Source: CAZCCC01 sp964497245 (GTDB lineage: Bacteria; Patescibacteriota; Patescibacteriia; Buchananbacterales; UBA6539). Taken from it: 18,835 nucleotides of DNA. Below, piece after piece: positions 1 through 5,731 of the stretch. Under the pieces are notes generated by a model that was not told where the DNA came from, ran no database searches, and saw nothing but the letters and a program-made list of their open reading frames with translations. Positions within the stretch are counted from its first letter, which is position 1; the number at the start of each line of letters is the position of its first letter. A program made the position numbers and the translations under genes. The stretch spans positions 1-18,835 of the forward strand of contig CAZCCC010000026.1 of assembly GCA_964497245.1 (NCBI GenBank), read 5' to 3'.

Positions 1-1
1 T

Positions 2-130
2 CCCAATGATACCAGTGGTTGTCTAGGAGGATTGGTTCATATTGATATTAACTGGCCTGATCGGTTTGACGCTCCTTTTATCCAAAAAAATTGCAATTCA
101 GTTCCCCGTCTGCCAGAAAGACTTAATTAA
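2..130 (+). CDS. C-terminal end of an unidentified protein (partial)
   Basis: An open frame enters from the left edge and runs 42 codons to a TAA at 128-130. The readable tail contains GLVHIDINWPDRFDAPF and ends in RLPERLN, with two cysteines. I do not recognise a family. The reason to believe this frame is position: 12 bases after its stop begins a strong intrinsic terminator in the same orientation, which is where the end of a plus-strand transcription unit should be. A competing ATG-initiated frame at 42-224 runs straight through the terminator and is not credible. The start lies outside the window, so size and role are unknown. Confidence 0.6.
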   Translation, partial: PNDTSGCLGGLVHIDINWPDRFDAPFIQKNCNSVPRLPERLN

Positions 131-142
131 AAACAATGAAAA

Positions 143-180
143 CGGCCCCGGCGCTGCGCGCTGGGGCCGATATTTTTTTT
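143..180 (+). terminator. Strong rho-independent terminator
   Basis: A 12-bp stem, cggccccggcgc pairing with gcgctggggccg (one G-U pair), closes a 3-base loop (tgc). A run of eight T at 173-180 follows. It ends the plus-strand gene whose stop is at 130. Read on the minus strand the same hairpin is followed by TTTTCATTGTTTTT, so it may also terminate the convergent lipoprotein gene, which stops at 184. Confidence 0.92.
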
Positions 181-183
181 GGG

Positions 184-630
184 CTAAAAAATCTCAACGA
201 CCTTCAGCCCAAATTTTTCAATAACCTGTTCAAATTCCAGGTTGTTATCGGGCCGAAGAAAAAAGGCAAACCCTTTGCCTCCTGGCGGTATCCACCAGGA
301 ATTTTTGATGTAGAGCCCGTCCACAATTTGAACGACTCTTGGATCCTCAATCAAATCGTGGCCCTCTAGTTCTTGAATTATTGCCACCACTTGCGCCTCA
401 AAATCAGCAACGGGCATTTCCGAGTCAAAAAGAAAACTCAGATAACCTGTTGGTTTTCTCCAACAAACCCAAGTCATTGAGTTCATCTCCCCCCATGCAA
501 TTAATAAACTTTCCTCTTCGGAATAGCTTATTTGATGCGAGAGCAAAATTGACTCAACAAACTCCGGCCTCTTCTCTGAAATGGTGGAACATCCAAGACT
601 AAAAAGAAAAAAAAGAACTAGGTATTTCAT
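184..630 (-). CDS. Small predicted lipoprotein, family unknown
   Basis: A 148-residue protein. Residues 1-14 form a short hydrophobic signal peptide ending in the lipobox FSLGC, so Cys14 is the expected lipidated residue and the mature protein should sit on the outer face of the cytoplasmic membrane. The rest is soluble, tryptophan-containing and rather acidic (WVCWRKPTGYLSF, NSWWIPPGGKGFAFFL); I do not recognise the fold. The ATG at 628-630 is well supported by a full AAGGAG Shine-Dalgarno about 6 bases upstream. A perfect consensus promoter lies about 60 bases upstream, so it is probably a single-gene unit expressed constitutively. The gene looks less AT-rich than the genes to its right, which may mean recent acquisition or high expression. 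The assignment as a lipoprotein is confident; function is unknown. Confidence 0.85.
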   Translation of the reverse strand: MKYLVLFFLFSLGCSTISEKRPEFVESILLSHQISYSEEESLLIAWGEMNSMTWVCWRKPTGYLSFLFDSEMPVADFEAQVVAIIQELEGHDLIEDPRVVQIVDGLYIKNSWWIPPGGKGFAFFLRPDNNLEFEQVIEKFGLKVVEIF

Positions 631-642
631 CTGAATCTCCTT

Positions 643-656
643 GCGACTATTGTCGC
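643..656 (-). promoter_or_regulatory. Leader hairpin immediately 5' of the lipoprotein Shine-Dalgarno
   Basis: The inverted repeat gcgac-tatt-gtcgc sits between the predicted transcription start (about 682) and the AAGGAG ribosome site (637-642), which abuts the stem. It could be a 5' stabilising hairpin or a small operator. Role is inferred from position only. Confidence 0.4.
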
Positions 657-688
657 TGTTGAAACAATTACTATACTTCCATCATATT

Positions 689-717
689 ATTATACTATAT
701 TTTATATTATTTGTCAA
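689..717 (-). promoter_or_regulatory. Consensus sigma-70 promoter for the lipoprotein gene
   Basis: On the minus strand the sequence reads TTGACA (712-717), a 17-base AT-only-but-one spacer, then TATAAT (689-694). Both hexamers match the consensus in all six positions with ideal spacing. Predicted start is near 682, giving a leader of about 50 bases. Confidence 0.88.
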
Positions 718-740
718 TAAAAAAATAAAAAATGCCCTTT

Positions 741-775
741 TTTTAGCTTAAATTAGGCACTTTTAGCTTAAATTA
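741..775. repeat. 15-bp exact direct repeat at the end of the Clp-like gene
   Basis: ttttagcttaaatta occurs at 741-755 and again at 761-775, a 20-bp period. The second copy includes the stop codon of the Clp-like gene (773-775). Between the Clp-like stop and the lipoprotein promoter the minus strand also carries a weak TGCC/GGCA pairing followed by TTTTTTATTTTTTT, a poor terminator candidate. Confidence 0.6.
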
Positions 776-1771
776 ATTTATTTCACTTGCCAGCCAATCT
801 TTCATTACTTCATTTAATTCAGCCTTGCTGACTTTAGGCCAAAGCGTATTGTCTTGATCTGATTTTGGTAATATTTTTTCTTTTGAGTTATCTAAAACAC
901 TTGCAATACTTGCCTTAGAGGCGGCTTCATCCATTAAGTCAATTGCTTTATCAGGGAAAGACTTGTTTTTAATGTGTTTTGAAGCCAGTTTAACTGCTTC
1001 AAGAATTGCTTCATCGGTTATTTGCACTTTATGGAAATTTTCATATCTTTTTTTTATTCCGCGGAGAATTTCAATTGTCTCCTTTTCATTAGGCTCGTCA
1101 ACTAAAACCGGATGAAGTCTTCTGTCCAGAGTAACATCTTTTCTGATAAACTCTTTATATTCATCGGCTGTTGTTGCTCCAATAAGTTGTAAGTCGCCTC
1201 TGGCTAAAGCCGGCTTTAAAATATCATCAGCATCAATTGCCCCTTCCGCATCACCGGCACCAACCAAAGTATGAATCTCATCAATAAATAAAATTATGCT
1301 CCGCTGGGAAGATGAAATTTCATCCGCAATTTGCTTGAGTCGTTTTTCAAATTCACCACGATATTTAGTGCCGGCAACTATTCCGACCAAATCAAGAGCC
1401 AAAATTTTCTTATTCACAAGAGTTTCAGGTACTTTTTTGTCAGCTATCAGCTGGGCCAATCCTTCGGCAATTGCCGTTTTCCCCACTCCGGACTTTCCAA
1501 CTAGAACCGGATTATTTTTGGTTCTGCGACATAAAACCTGAATAACTCTTTCAATCTCCTCCTCTCTGCCAATTACCGGATCAAGCTTCCCTTCAAAGGC
1601 AAGTTTAGTTAAATCTCGGGAATATTGTGATAAAGTAGAAACATGGCCGCCAAATGCCGACAAGCCTTTATTTTTAAAAGTTAAAAATAAAAATAGGATT
1701 ATTATAACAAAAAAAAGAAGAAGAAAAGGCAAATTAAAAAATGAAAAAAGATTAAAACTAAAAATTGGCAT
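773..1771 (-). CDS. Membrane-anchored single-AAA ClpC/ClpB D1-like ATPase
   Basis: A 332-residue AAA+ ATPase matching only the first nucleotide-binding domain (D1) of ClpC/ClpB. Residues 11-32 form a hydrophobic anchor in place of the usual Clp N-domain. The D1 signature is complete: LDPVIGREEEIERV (63-76), Walker A GKSGVGKT (92-99), pore loop GTKYRGEFEKR with Tyr137, Walker B ILFIDE (160-165), sensor 1 IGAT (197-200), arginine finger R217/R218 and sensor-2 helix FPDKAIDLMDEA (272-283). The coiled-coil M domain is missing and the protein ends at the D1-D2 linker (VSKAELNEVMKDWL), so the whole second ring, including the ClpP-docking loop, is absent. Full-length ClpC is about 800 residues. It is therefore more likely a membrane-linked unfoldase or remodeller than a ClpP partner. 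The gene diverges from rel and has its own promoter. Family assignment is sure; the client is unknown. Confidence 0.93.
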   Translation of the reverse strand: MPIFSFNLFSFFNLPFLLLFFVIIILFLFLTFKNKGLSAFGGHVSTLSQYSRDLTKLAFEGKLDPVIGREEEIERVIQVLCRRTKNNPVLVGKSGVGKTAIAEGLAQLIADKKVPETLVNKKILALDLVGIVAGTKYRGEFEKRLKQIADEISSSQRSIILFIDEIHTLVGAGDAEGAIDADDILKPALARGDLQLIGATTADEYKEFIRKDVTLDRRLHPVLVDEPNEKETIEILRGIKKRYENFHKVQITDEAILEAVKLASKHIKNKSFPDKAIDLMDEAASKASIASVLDNSKEKILPKSDQDNTLWPKVSKAELNEVMKDWLASEIN

Positions 1772-1806
1772 TTGAATTGATTTTTAAAACAATTTCTTAT
1801 ACAATA

Positions 1807-1835
1807 AGTATACCATAAATAAAAATTATCATCAA
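1807..1835 (-). promoter_or_regulatory. Promoter of the Clp-like ATPase gene
   Basis: The minus strand reads TTGATG (1830-1835), a 17-base spacer, then TATACT (1807-1812), preceded by TGG, which gives an extended -10. Predicted start is near 1800, a leader of about 29 bases. It lies in the 70-bp gap shared with the divergent rel gene, for which I see no equally clear promoter. Confidence 0.7.
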
Positions 1836-1841
1836 TCATAT

Positions 1842-3344
1842 ATGGCTAAAATTGAAGAATTGATAAATATACTTAAAGAAAATAAAAAAAATCAAAAATC
1901 TCCAATCTTCCCTTATTTCAAGGCTAACCGATCGGAATACGATTTTGATTTAATCAGACTGGCTTATGACTATGCCTTAAATGCCCATAAAGGCCAAATA
2001 AGAAAATCCGGAGAACCATACATAAATCACCCGTTAGAAACAGCTATTATTCTGGCAAAAATGGGAATGGACCAAGACACAATAATTGCTGCTCTTTTGC
2101 ATGATGTGCCGGAAGATACAACCTATAGTTTGGTGGAAATTAAAAAAAACTTCGGGCCTGAAGTTGCCAAATTAGTTGGCGGCATAACTAAGTTGGGAGT
2201 TATAAAATATCGCGGAATGGAAAAATATGCTGAAAATCTGCGAAGAATGTTTATCTCAATGGCTCAGGATATAAGAACAATTCTGATAAAAATGGCTGAC
2301 CGGCTTCATAATTTAAAAACTTTGGATTCCTTGCCAAGGGAAAAACAAAAGCGGATTGCTCAAGAAAGCCTGGAAATCTATGCGCCTATTGCCAACCGCC
2401 TCGGAATCGGACAAGTAAAGGGAGAGCTTGAAGATCTGGCCTTTCCTTATATTTATCCTGAAGAATACCAATGGATGAAAGAAGAAGTAATTCCTAAAAT
2501 TGAACTCAAGATGGAATATATTCAAAAAACAATAAAGCTGGTTAAAAAAGAATTAGAAATCCAAAAAATTAAAATTATTTCAATCCACGGCAGAGCAAAA
2601 AGACTATACAGCCTTTTCAAAAAAATTCAAAAACCTCACTATAATGGAGACGTCTCCAAAATATATGATTTAGCGGCTTTAAGAATTATTGTGCCAACCG
2701 TAGCAGACTGTTATCAAACTCTTGGGATAATACATCATCTTTGGCGGCCATTGCCGGGAAGGATAAAAGATTATATATCGCAACCTAAGCCAAACGGCTA
2801 TCAATCACTCCACTCAACCATATTCGGACCCGAAGGAACAATAATTGAATTTCAAATTAGAACTTTGGAAATGCACGAACAGGCCGAATTCGGAATTGCC
2901 GCCCATTGGCATTATAAAGAAAATAACGGACGAATAAAAAAAAATGACAATAAAGGATATACCGCTCCAAAAAAATTTAATTGGATAGAAGACTTGGTTA
3001 AATGGCAACAAAATATAAAAAATAACCAACAATACCTAGAGTCATTGACTGTTGATTTTTTTGAAAATAGAATTTTTGTTTTTACACCAAAAGGAGATGT
3101 TATTGATCTGCCTGATGGTGCCACTCCCATTGATTTTGCTTACCATGTCCATTCTTGGATAGGAGATCATTGCACCGGAGCAAAAATAAACAATCAAATG
3201 ATAAATCTGGGTGCCAAATTAAAAAATGGTGATGTTGTTGAAATTATAACCGATAAAAATCGTAAAAGACCAGGTAGAGACTGGCTGAAATTTGCAAAAA
3301 CCGGAGCAGCAAGGGATAAAATTAAATCAGGAACCAATAAATAA
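1842..3344 (+). CDS. rel: Bifunctional (p)ppGpp synthetase/hydrolase, C-terminally short Rel
   Basis: A 500-residue RelA/SpoT homologue that makes and degrades the alarmone (p)ppGpp. The N-terminal HD hydrolase domain (about 30-190) keeps its metal ligands: H63 in INHPLETA, H87-D88 and the ED pair in LLHDVPEDT, and D153 in MADRLHN. The synthetase domain (about 235-360) has GRAKRLYS, the RIKD motif at 307-310 (the RxKD form found in bifunctional Rel enzymes, not the ExDD of synthetase-only RelA), NGYQSLH and EFQIRT. A TGS domain follows (about 410-472). The protein then stops, about 230 residues shorter than a canonical Rel of about 730: the helical, zinc-finger and ACT regions are missing. 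The ATG has no clear Shine-Dalgarno. The 3' end converges on parB, with no strong terminator between. Confidence 0.95.
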   Translation: MAKIEELINILKENKKNQKSPIFPYFKANRSEYDFDLIRLAYDYALNAHKGQIRKSGEPYINHPLETAIILAKMGMDQDTIIAALLHDVPEDTTYSLVEIKKNFGPEVAKLVGGITKLGVIKYRGMEKYAENLRRMFISMAQDIRTILIKMADRLHNLKTLDSLPREKQKRIAQESLEIYAPIANRLGIGQVKGELEDLAFPYIYPEEYQWMKEEVIPKIELKMEYIQKTIKLVKKELEIQKIKIISIHGRAKRLYSLFKKIQKPHYNGDVSKIYDLAALRIIVPTVADCYQTLGIIHHLWRPLPGRIKDYISQPKPNGYQSLHSTIFGPEGTIIEFQIRTLEMHEQAEFGIAAHWHYKENNGRIKKNDNKGYTAPKKFNWIEDLVKWQQNIKNNQQYLESLTVDFFENRIFVFTPKGDVIDLPDGATPIDFAYHVHSWIGDHCTGAKINNQMINLGAKLKNGDVVEIITDKNRKRPGRDWLKFAKTGAARDKIKSGTNK

Positions 3345-3403
3345 TGAAAATGTTGATCACAAAATTTAATCAGCTTTTTTACAGTAAACCTTAAATTTAA
3401 AAT

Positions 3404-4267
3404 TTAATCTAAAATTTTACCGACAATTCCGGCCAATTCTTCCTCAGAATAAAACTCAATTATAATTTGGCCTGATTCACCGGTTTTTTTAATATTCACT
3501 CTAGTTCCCAATACTGACTGAATCTTTTCTTCTATTGCTGCCACATCAGGATTTTTAGCTTTTCTAAAATGCCTTTTAACAACCACTTTCTTGACTTGAT
3601 TCTCCGCCGCCCTTACCGTGAAATCATTTTTTAAAATCTTTCTAAAAAATTCAAGCCTTTTTTCCGCAGGAACTCCAACAATAAGCCGAGCAGTACTATA
3701 ATTTATTTTTCCATTGATTAAAGCTTTTTGTATTTCAGTTGGCAAAGTCAAAAGCCGTAAAGTATTAGCCACTACTGATCGGCTTTTACCCACTTTTTTT
3801 GAAACTTCTTCCTGTGTCAAATTAAATTCATCTATTAATCTTTGAAAAGCTACTGCCTCTTCTACTGAATTCAAATTTTTTCTTTGAATATTTTCCACCA
3901 GAGCAATTTCCAACTTCTGCTGCTCTTTAATTTCACGAACAATAGACGGAACGGTTTTGAACCCTAAAATTTGAGCAGCCCGAAAACGCCTTTCACCGGC
4001 TACTAGCTGATATCCATTTTCAATCGCCGACAAAATTAAGGGTTGTAATATTCCATGCTCTTTTATTGAATTAGTCAAATCTTCAAGTCCTTCATGATCA
4101 AAATTACTTCTTGGCTGAAGTGGATTTGCTTTTATCTTATTTAAAGGAATATGACTTATCATATCAGCAGTACCAATTTTATCTGTCTTATTTTGACTAA
4201 TTATTCTGTCAATTTTTTGTGGAATAAGGGAACTGAGCCCTCTACCTAGTCCTTGAGTTTTGTTCAT
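3404..4267 (-). CDS. parB: Chromosome-partitioning protein ParB (Spo0J-like)
   Basis: ParB binds parS sites, clamps DNA as a CTP-dependent sliding ring and works with ParA in origin segregation. From the chosen start the protein is 287 residues: the typical opening MNKTQGLGRGLSSLIP, then NPLQPR, the CTP-binding GERRFRAA motif, ENIQRKNLN, and a helix-turn-helix (TQEEVSKKVGKSRSVVANTLRLL), ending in a C-terminal dimerisation region. The open frame continues 19 codons upstream to an ATG at 4324, but that part (FKPKVFYFYF) does not resemble ParB, so I use the ATG at 4265-4267. No good Shine-Dalgarno precedes either start. The gene follows parA by about 70 bases on the same strand and is presumably cotranscribed with it. 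Confidence 0.95.
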   Translation of the reverse strand: MNKTQGLGRGLSSLIPQKIDRIISQNKTDKIGTADMISHIPLNKIKANPLQPRSNFDHEGLEDLTNSIKEHGILQPLILSAIENGYQLVAGERRFRAAQILGFKTVPSIVREIKEQQKLEIALVENIQRKNLNSVEEAVAFQRLIDEFNLTQEEVSKKVGKSRSVVANTLRLLTLPTEIQKALINGKINYSTARLIVGVPAEKRLEFFRKILKNDFTVRAAENQVKKVVVKRHFRKAKNPDVAAIEEKIQSVLGTRVNIKKTGESGQIIIEFYSEEELAGIVGKILD

Positions 4268-4338
4268 ATTGGAAAAATAAAAATAAAAAACTTTAGGTTT
4301 AAATAAGCCTGTAAATTTTATCACTTATATTAATAGTT

Positions 4339-5112
4339 TTAATAAACATAATTTTCTTGTTCAACAATCTCACGGGCTAAACTCTCATAAGACCTGCCAC
4401 CTGCAGAACGTGGATCATAAGACAATATTGTCTGTCCAAAACTTGGAGACTCTGTAAGCCTTACATTTCTTGGAATAATAGTATTGAAAAGTCGATTAGG
4501 AAAATGCTTTCGCAACTCATTTAAAACCTGACCAGAAATTTTATTTCGCTTATCAAATAAGGTAACGACTGCTCCCAAAATCCTTAATTCAGGCCGAAGA
4601 TTATCTTTTATCAAATCAATCGTATTTAACAACTGACCAAGTCCCTCAAGGGCTAAATATTCAGCTTGAACCGGTATAATCACTTCTTCAGCCGCAACTA
4701 AGCCGTTGATTGTTAACAAATCAAGGGAAGGAGGACAATCAATTAGAATATAGTCATAATCATTTTTTACTTCTAATAATTGGTCTTTTAAGCGAAACTC
4801 ACGATTTCCCATACTAACTAATTCAACTCTCGCCCCAGCCAACTCAGGGGTTGCCGGCGCTAATTTATAACCGACATGGCCAGTTCCTTTGATTACCTGA
4901 CGAAAAGATATACTGTCAATTAAAGAATGATAGACTCCATGATTAATTTGAGTTAAATCAATACCTAGTCCGGAAGTGGCATTGGCCTGAGGATCAATAT
5001 CAACTAATAAAACAAACTTGCCCAGCCACGCCAGATAAGCTCCTAAGTTTATTGCAGTAGTGGTTTTACCAACTCCGCCTTTTTGGTTAACAATCGCAAT
5101 TATTCTTGACAT
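4339..5112 (-). CDS. parA: Chromosome-partitioning ATPase ParA (Soj-like)
   Basis: A 257-residue deviant-Walker ATPase that binds DNA non-specifically in its ATP dimer form and is stimulated by ParB. The deviant Walker A is KGGVGKTT (11-18), with the signature lysine 11. The switch region LLVDIDPQANATSGLG and Walker B YILIDCPPSLDLLT are intact, and the total length is normal for a chromosomal Soj. The start is fixed by MSRIIAIVNQKGG, where the beta strand leads directly into Walker A. It is the first gene of a parA-parB operon. The promoter -10 box ends only 6 bases before the ATG, so the transcript should be leaderless (see the promoter entry). I found no canonical parS palindrome in the window. 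Confidence 0.97.
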   Translation of the reverse strand: MSRIIAIVNQKGGVGKTTTAINLGAYLAWLGKFVLLVDIDPQANATSGLGIDLTQINHGVYHSLIDSISFRQVIKGTGHVGYKLAPATPELAGARVELVSMGNREFRLKDQLLEVKNDYDYILIDCPPSLDLLTINGLVAAEEVIIPVQAEYLALEGLGQLLNTIDLIKDNLRPELRILGAVVTLFDKRNKISGQVLNELRKHFPNRLFNTIIPRNVRLTESPSFGQTILSYDPRSAGGRSYESLAREIVEQENYVY

Positions 5113-5118
5113 AAGTAT

Positions 5119-5147
5119 ATTATAGTAAAAAAATACCTTTATGACAA
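5119..5147 (-). promoter_or_regulatory. parA promoter predicting a leaderless mRNA
   Basis: The minus strand reads TTGTCA (5142-5147), a 17-base spacer, then TATAAT (5119-5124). Only six bases (5113-5118) separate the -10 box from the ATG at 5110-5112, so a start at the usual +7 distance falls on the A of the start codon. Confidence 0.75.
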
Positions 5148-5203
5148 CAAAAAAACAGCCCTGAAAAGCCGATTTAAAAAATAATCATTATCTTGCCATC
5201 TAC

Positions 5204-5224
5204 TGTTAATTGTTAACTGTTAAA
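5204..5224. repeat. Three tandem TGTTAAN heptads beside the tRNA fragment
   Basis: TGTTAAT, TGTTAAC and TGTTAAA follow each other without spacing, ending three bases before the truncated tRNA copy. The central part contains the palindrome GTTAAC. It may be a simple slippage repeat or a binding site; only the repetition is certain. Confidence 0.6.
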
Positions 5225-5227
5225 CTG

Positions 5228-5292
5228 GTAGCGAGGGTGGGGATCGAACCCACGACCTAAGGGTTATGATTCCTTCGCTCTAACCAACTGAG
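5228..5292 (-). pseudogene. Truncated tRNA-Met copy lacking its first 10 bases
   Basis: These 65 bases are identical to 5621-5685, that is to the intact tRNA-Met(CAT) from within its D stem to one base past its 3' end. The 5' acceptor strand and the first D-stem base are missing, and the copy breaks off exactly where a GC-rich palindrome begins (5293). It cannot fold an acceptor stem, so it should not yield a working tRNA. It lies in direct orientation 393 bp from the intact gene, as an att-like partner. Confidence 0.92.
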
Positions 5293-5322
5293 TCCCGACG
5301 AACGCCTTTGGCGTTGTCGGGA
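5293..5322. repeat. GC-rich palindrome, unit 1 (REP-like)
   Basis: A 30-bp imperfect palindrome: outer arms TCCCGAC/GTCGGGA, inner arms ACGCC/GGCGT around a TTT loop. It abuts the truncated tRNA copy and shares its outer TCCCGA/TCGGGA arms with unit 2. No T-run follows on the minus strand, so it is not a typical intrinsic terminator. Confidence 0.75.
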
Positions 5323-5352
5323 TCCCGATTCCGCCGTAGGCGGACATCGGGA
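5323..5352. repeat. GC-rich palindrome, unit 2 (REP-like)
   Basis: A 30-bp palindrome directly joined to unit 1: outer arms TCCCGAT/ATCGGGA, inner arms TCCGCC/GGCGGA around GTA, with one bulged C. It ends one base before the GIY-YIG stop codon (5353-5355). Same outer arms as unit 1 but a different core, as in families of dispersed palindromic repeats. Its high GC content contrasts with the AT-rich surroundings. Confidence 0.75.
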
Positions 5353-5610
5353 CTACCTAAAAGACTGAATTATCTTTCCAATTATTTTACGGCTTTTCTT
5401 GGCCTTTAAAAATCTTTCTCTCTTGTAGGCAAGACTTATACTAGGATATTTTTCTACTCTAACTAAAATCCACGGCCTTTTTGGAGCCGTGGATTTAGAT
5501 AATCCAATATTATGTTCTTTTAATCTAATTTCAATATTTGAAGTGACTCCAATATAATAACTTCCATCTTTCTGACTTTTCAAAAAATAAACATAGTGGA
5601 GTTTTTCCAT
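5353..5610 (-). CDS. Small GIY-YIG nuclease-domain protein
   Basis: An 85-residue protein made of a single GIY-YIG domain of the UPF0213/YhbQ type. Visible motifs are YVYFLKS (the GIY strand), SYYIGVTSNI (the YIG strand), the conserved Arg and His in EIRLKEHN, STAPKRPW, and the metal-binding Glu in KRERFLKAKKS. The domain appears complete, so it may be an active endonuclease. The frame is open for 12 more codons upstream, but those codons (MGSIPTLAT...) are tRNA-Met sequence read as protein, so I use the ATG at 5608-5610, 11 bases after the tRNA 3' end. There is no Shine-Dalgarno and no separate promoter; transcription probably comes from the tRNA promoter at 5833-5861. The stop codon abuts two palindromes. 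Position between tRNA repeats suggests a homing or mobile function. Confidence 0.88.
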   Translation of the reverse strand: MEKLHYVYFLKSQKDGSYYIGVTSNIEIRLKEHNIGLSKSTAPKRPWILVRVEKYPSISLAYKRERFLKAKKSRKIIGKIIQSFR

Positions 5611-5621
5611 ACTTACTAAAG

Positions 5622-5695
5622 TAGCGAGGGTGGGGATCGAACCCACGACCTAAGGGTTATGATTCCTTCGCTCTAACCAACTGAGCTACCTCGCC
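5622..5695 (-). tRNA. tRNA-Met(CAT), probably elongator
   Basis: A 74-base cloverleaf: acceptor GGCGAGG/CCTCGCT (first pair G-U), D stem GCTC/GAGC, anticodon loop ATCATAA, T arm GTGGG-TTCGATC-CCCAC, discriminator A. CCA is not encoded (CTT follows). The anticodon stem AAGGA/CCCTT leaves an A31-C39 mismatch. A CAT anticodon could also belong to the lysidine-modified Ile tRNA, but the overall sequence is more like elongator Met. It is cotranscribed behind the initiator tRNA. Confidence 0.93.
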
Positions 5696-5731
5696 GCGAA
5701 GTTTTTTTATATTTTAATCAATCAAATTCCT

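Larger units (their letters stand above)
5228..5695 (-). mobile_element. Putative minimal tRNA-integrated element carrying one GIY-YIG gene
   Basis: Read on the tRNA strand the order is: intact tRNA-Met (5695-5622), GIY-YIG gene (5610-5353), two palindromes (5352-5293), and a 3' tRNA fragment identical over 65 bp (5292-5228). An intact tRNA, a cargo, then a direct repeat of the tRNA 3' portion is the classical layout left by integration into a tRNA gene. Cargo between repeats is only 328 bp and contains no integrase; the only enzyme is the GIY-YIG nuclease. Mobility is inferred. Tandem duplication of the tRNA followed by decay is the main alternative. Confidence 0.5.

Noticed and set aside
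42..224. ATG-initiated plus-strand open frame of 60 codons
   Set aside because: It runs through the 12-bp terminator hairpin and its T-run; the frame ending at 130 fits the terminator better.
3380..3403. Palindrome TTAAATTTAAAATTTAA between rel and parB as a terminator
   Set aside because: It is AT-only and without a clear T-run; such sequence is expected by chance in this composition.
4268..4324. Longer ParB with a 19-residue N-terminal extension
   Set aside because: The extension is unlike ParB, while GLGRGLSSLIP just after the chosen Met is the standard ParB beginning.
5151..5180. Terminator between the tRNA cluster and parA
   Set aside because: The GGCT stretches are direct, not inverted, so no stem forms despite the nearby T-run.
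3404..5227. A canonical parS site near parAB
   Set aside because: I looked for the TGTTTCACGTGAAACA-type palindrome and saw none; the TGTTAA heptads at 5204-5224 do not match it.
5611..5646. Longer GIY-YIG protein starting at 5646
   Set aside because: The extra 12 residues are mostly encoded by the tRNA-Met T arm and acceptor; the domain begins at the Met at 5608-5610.
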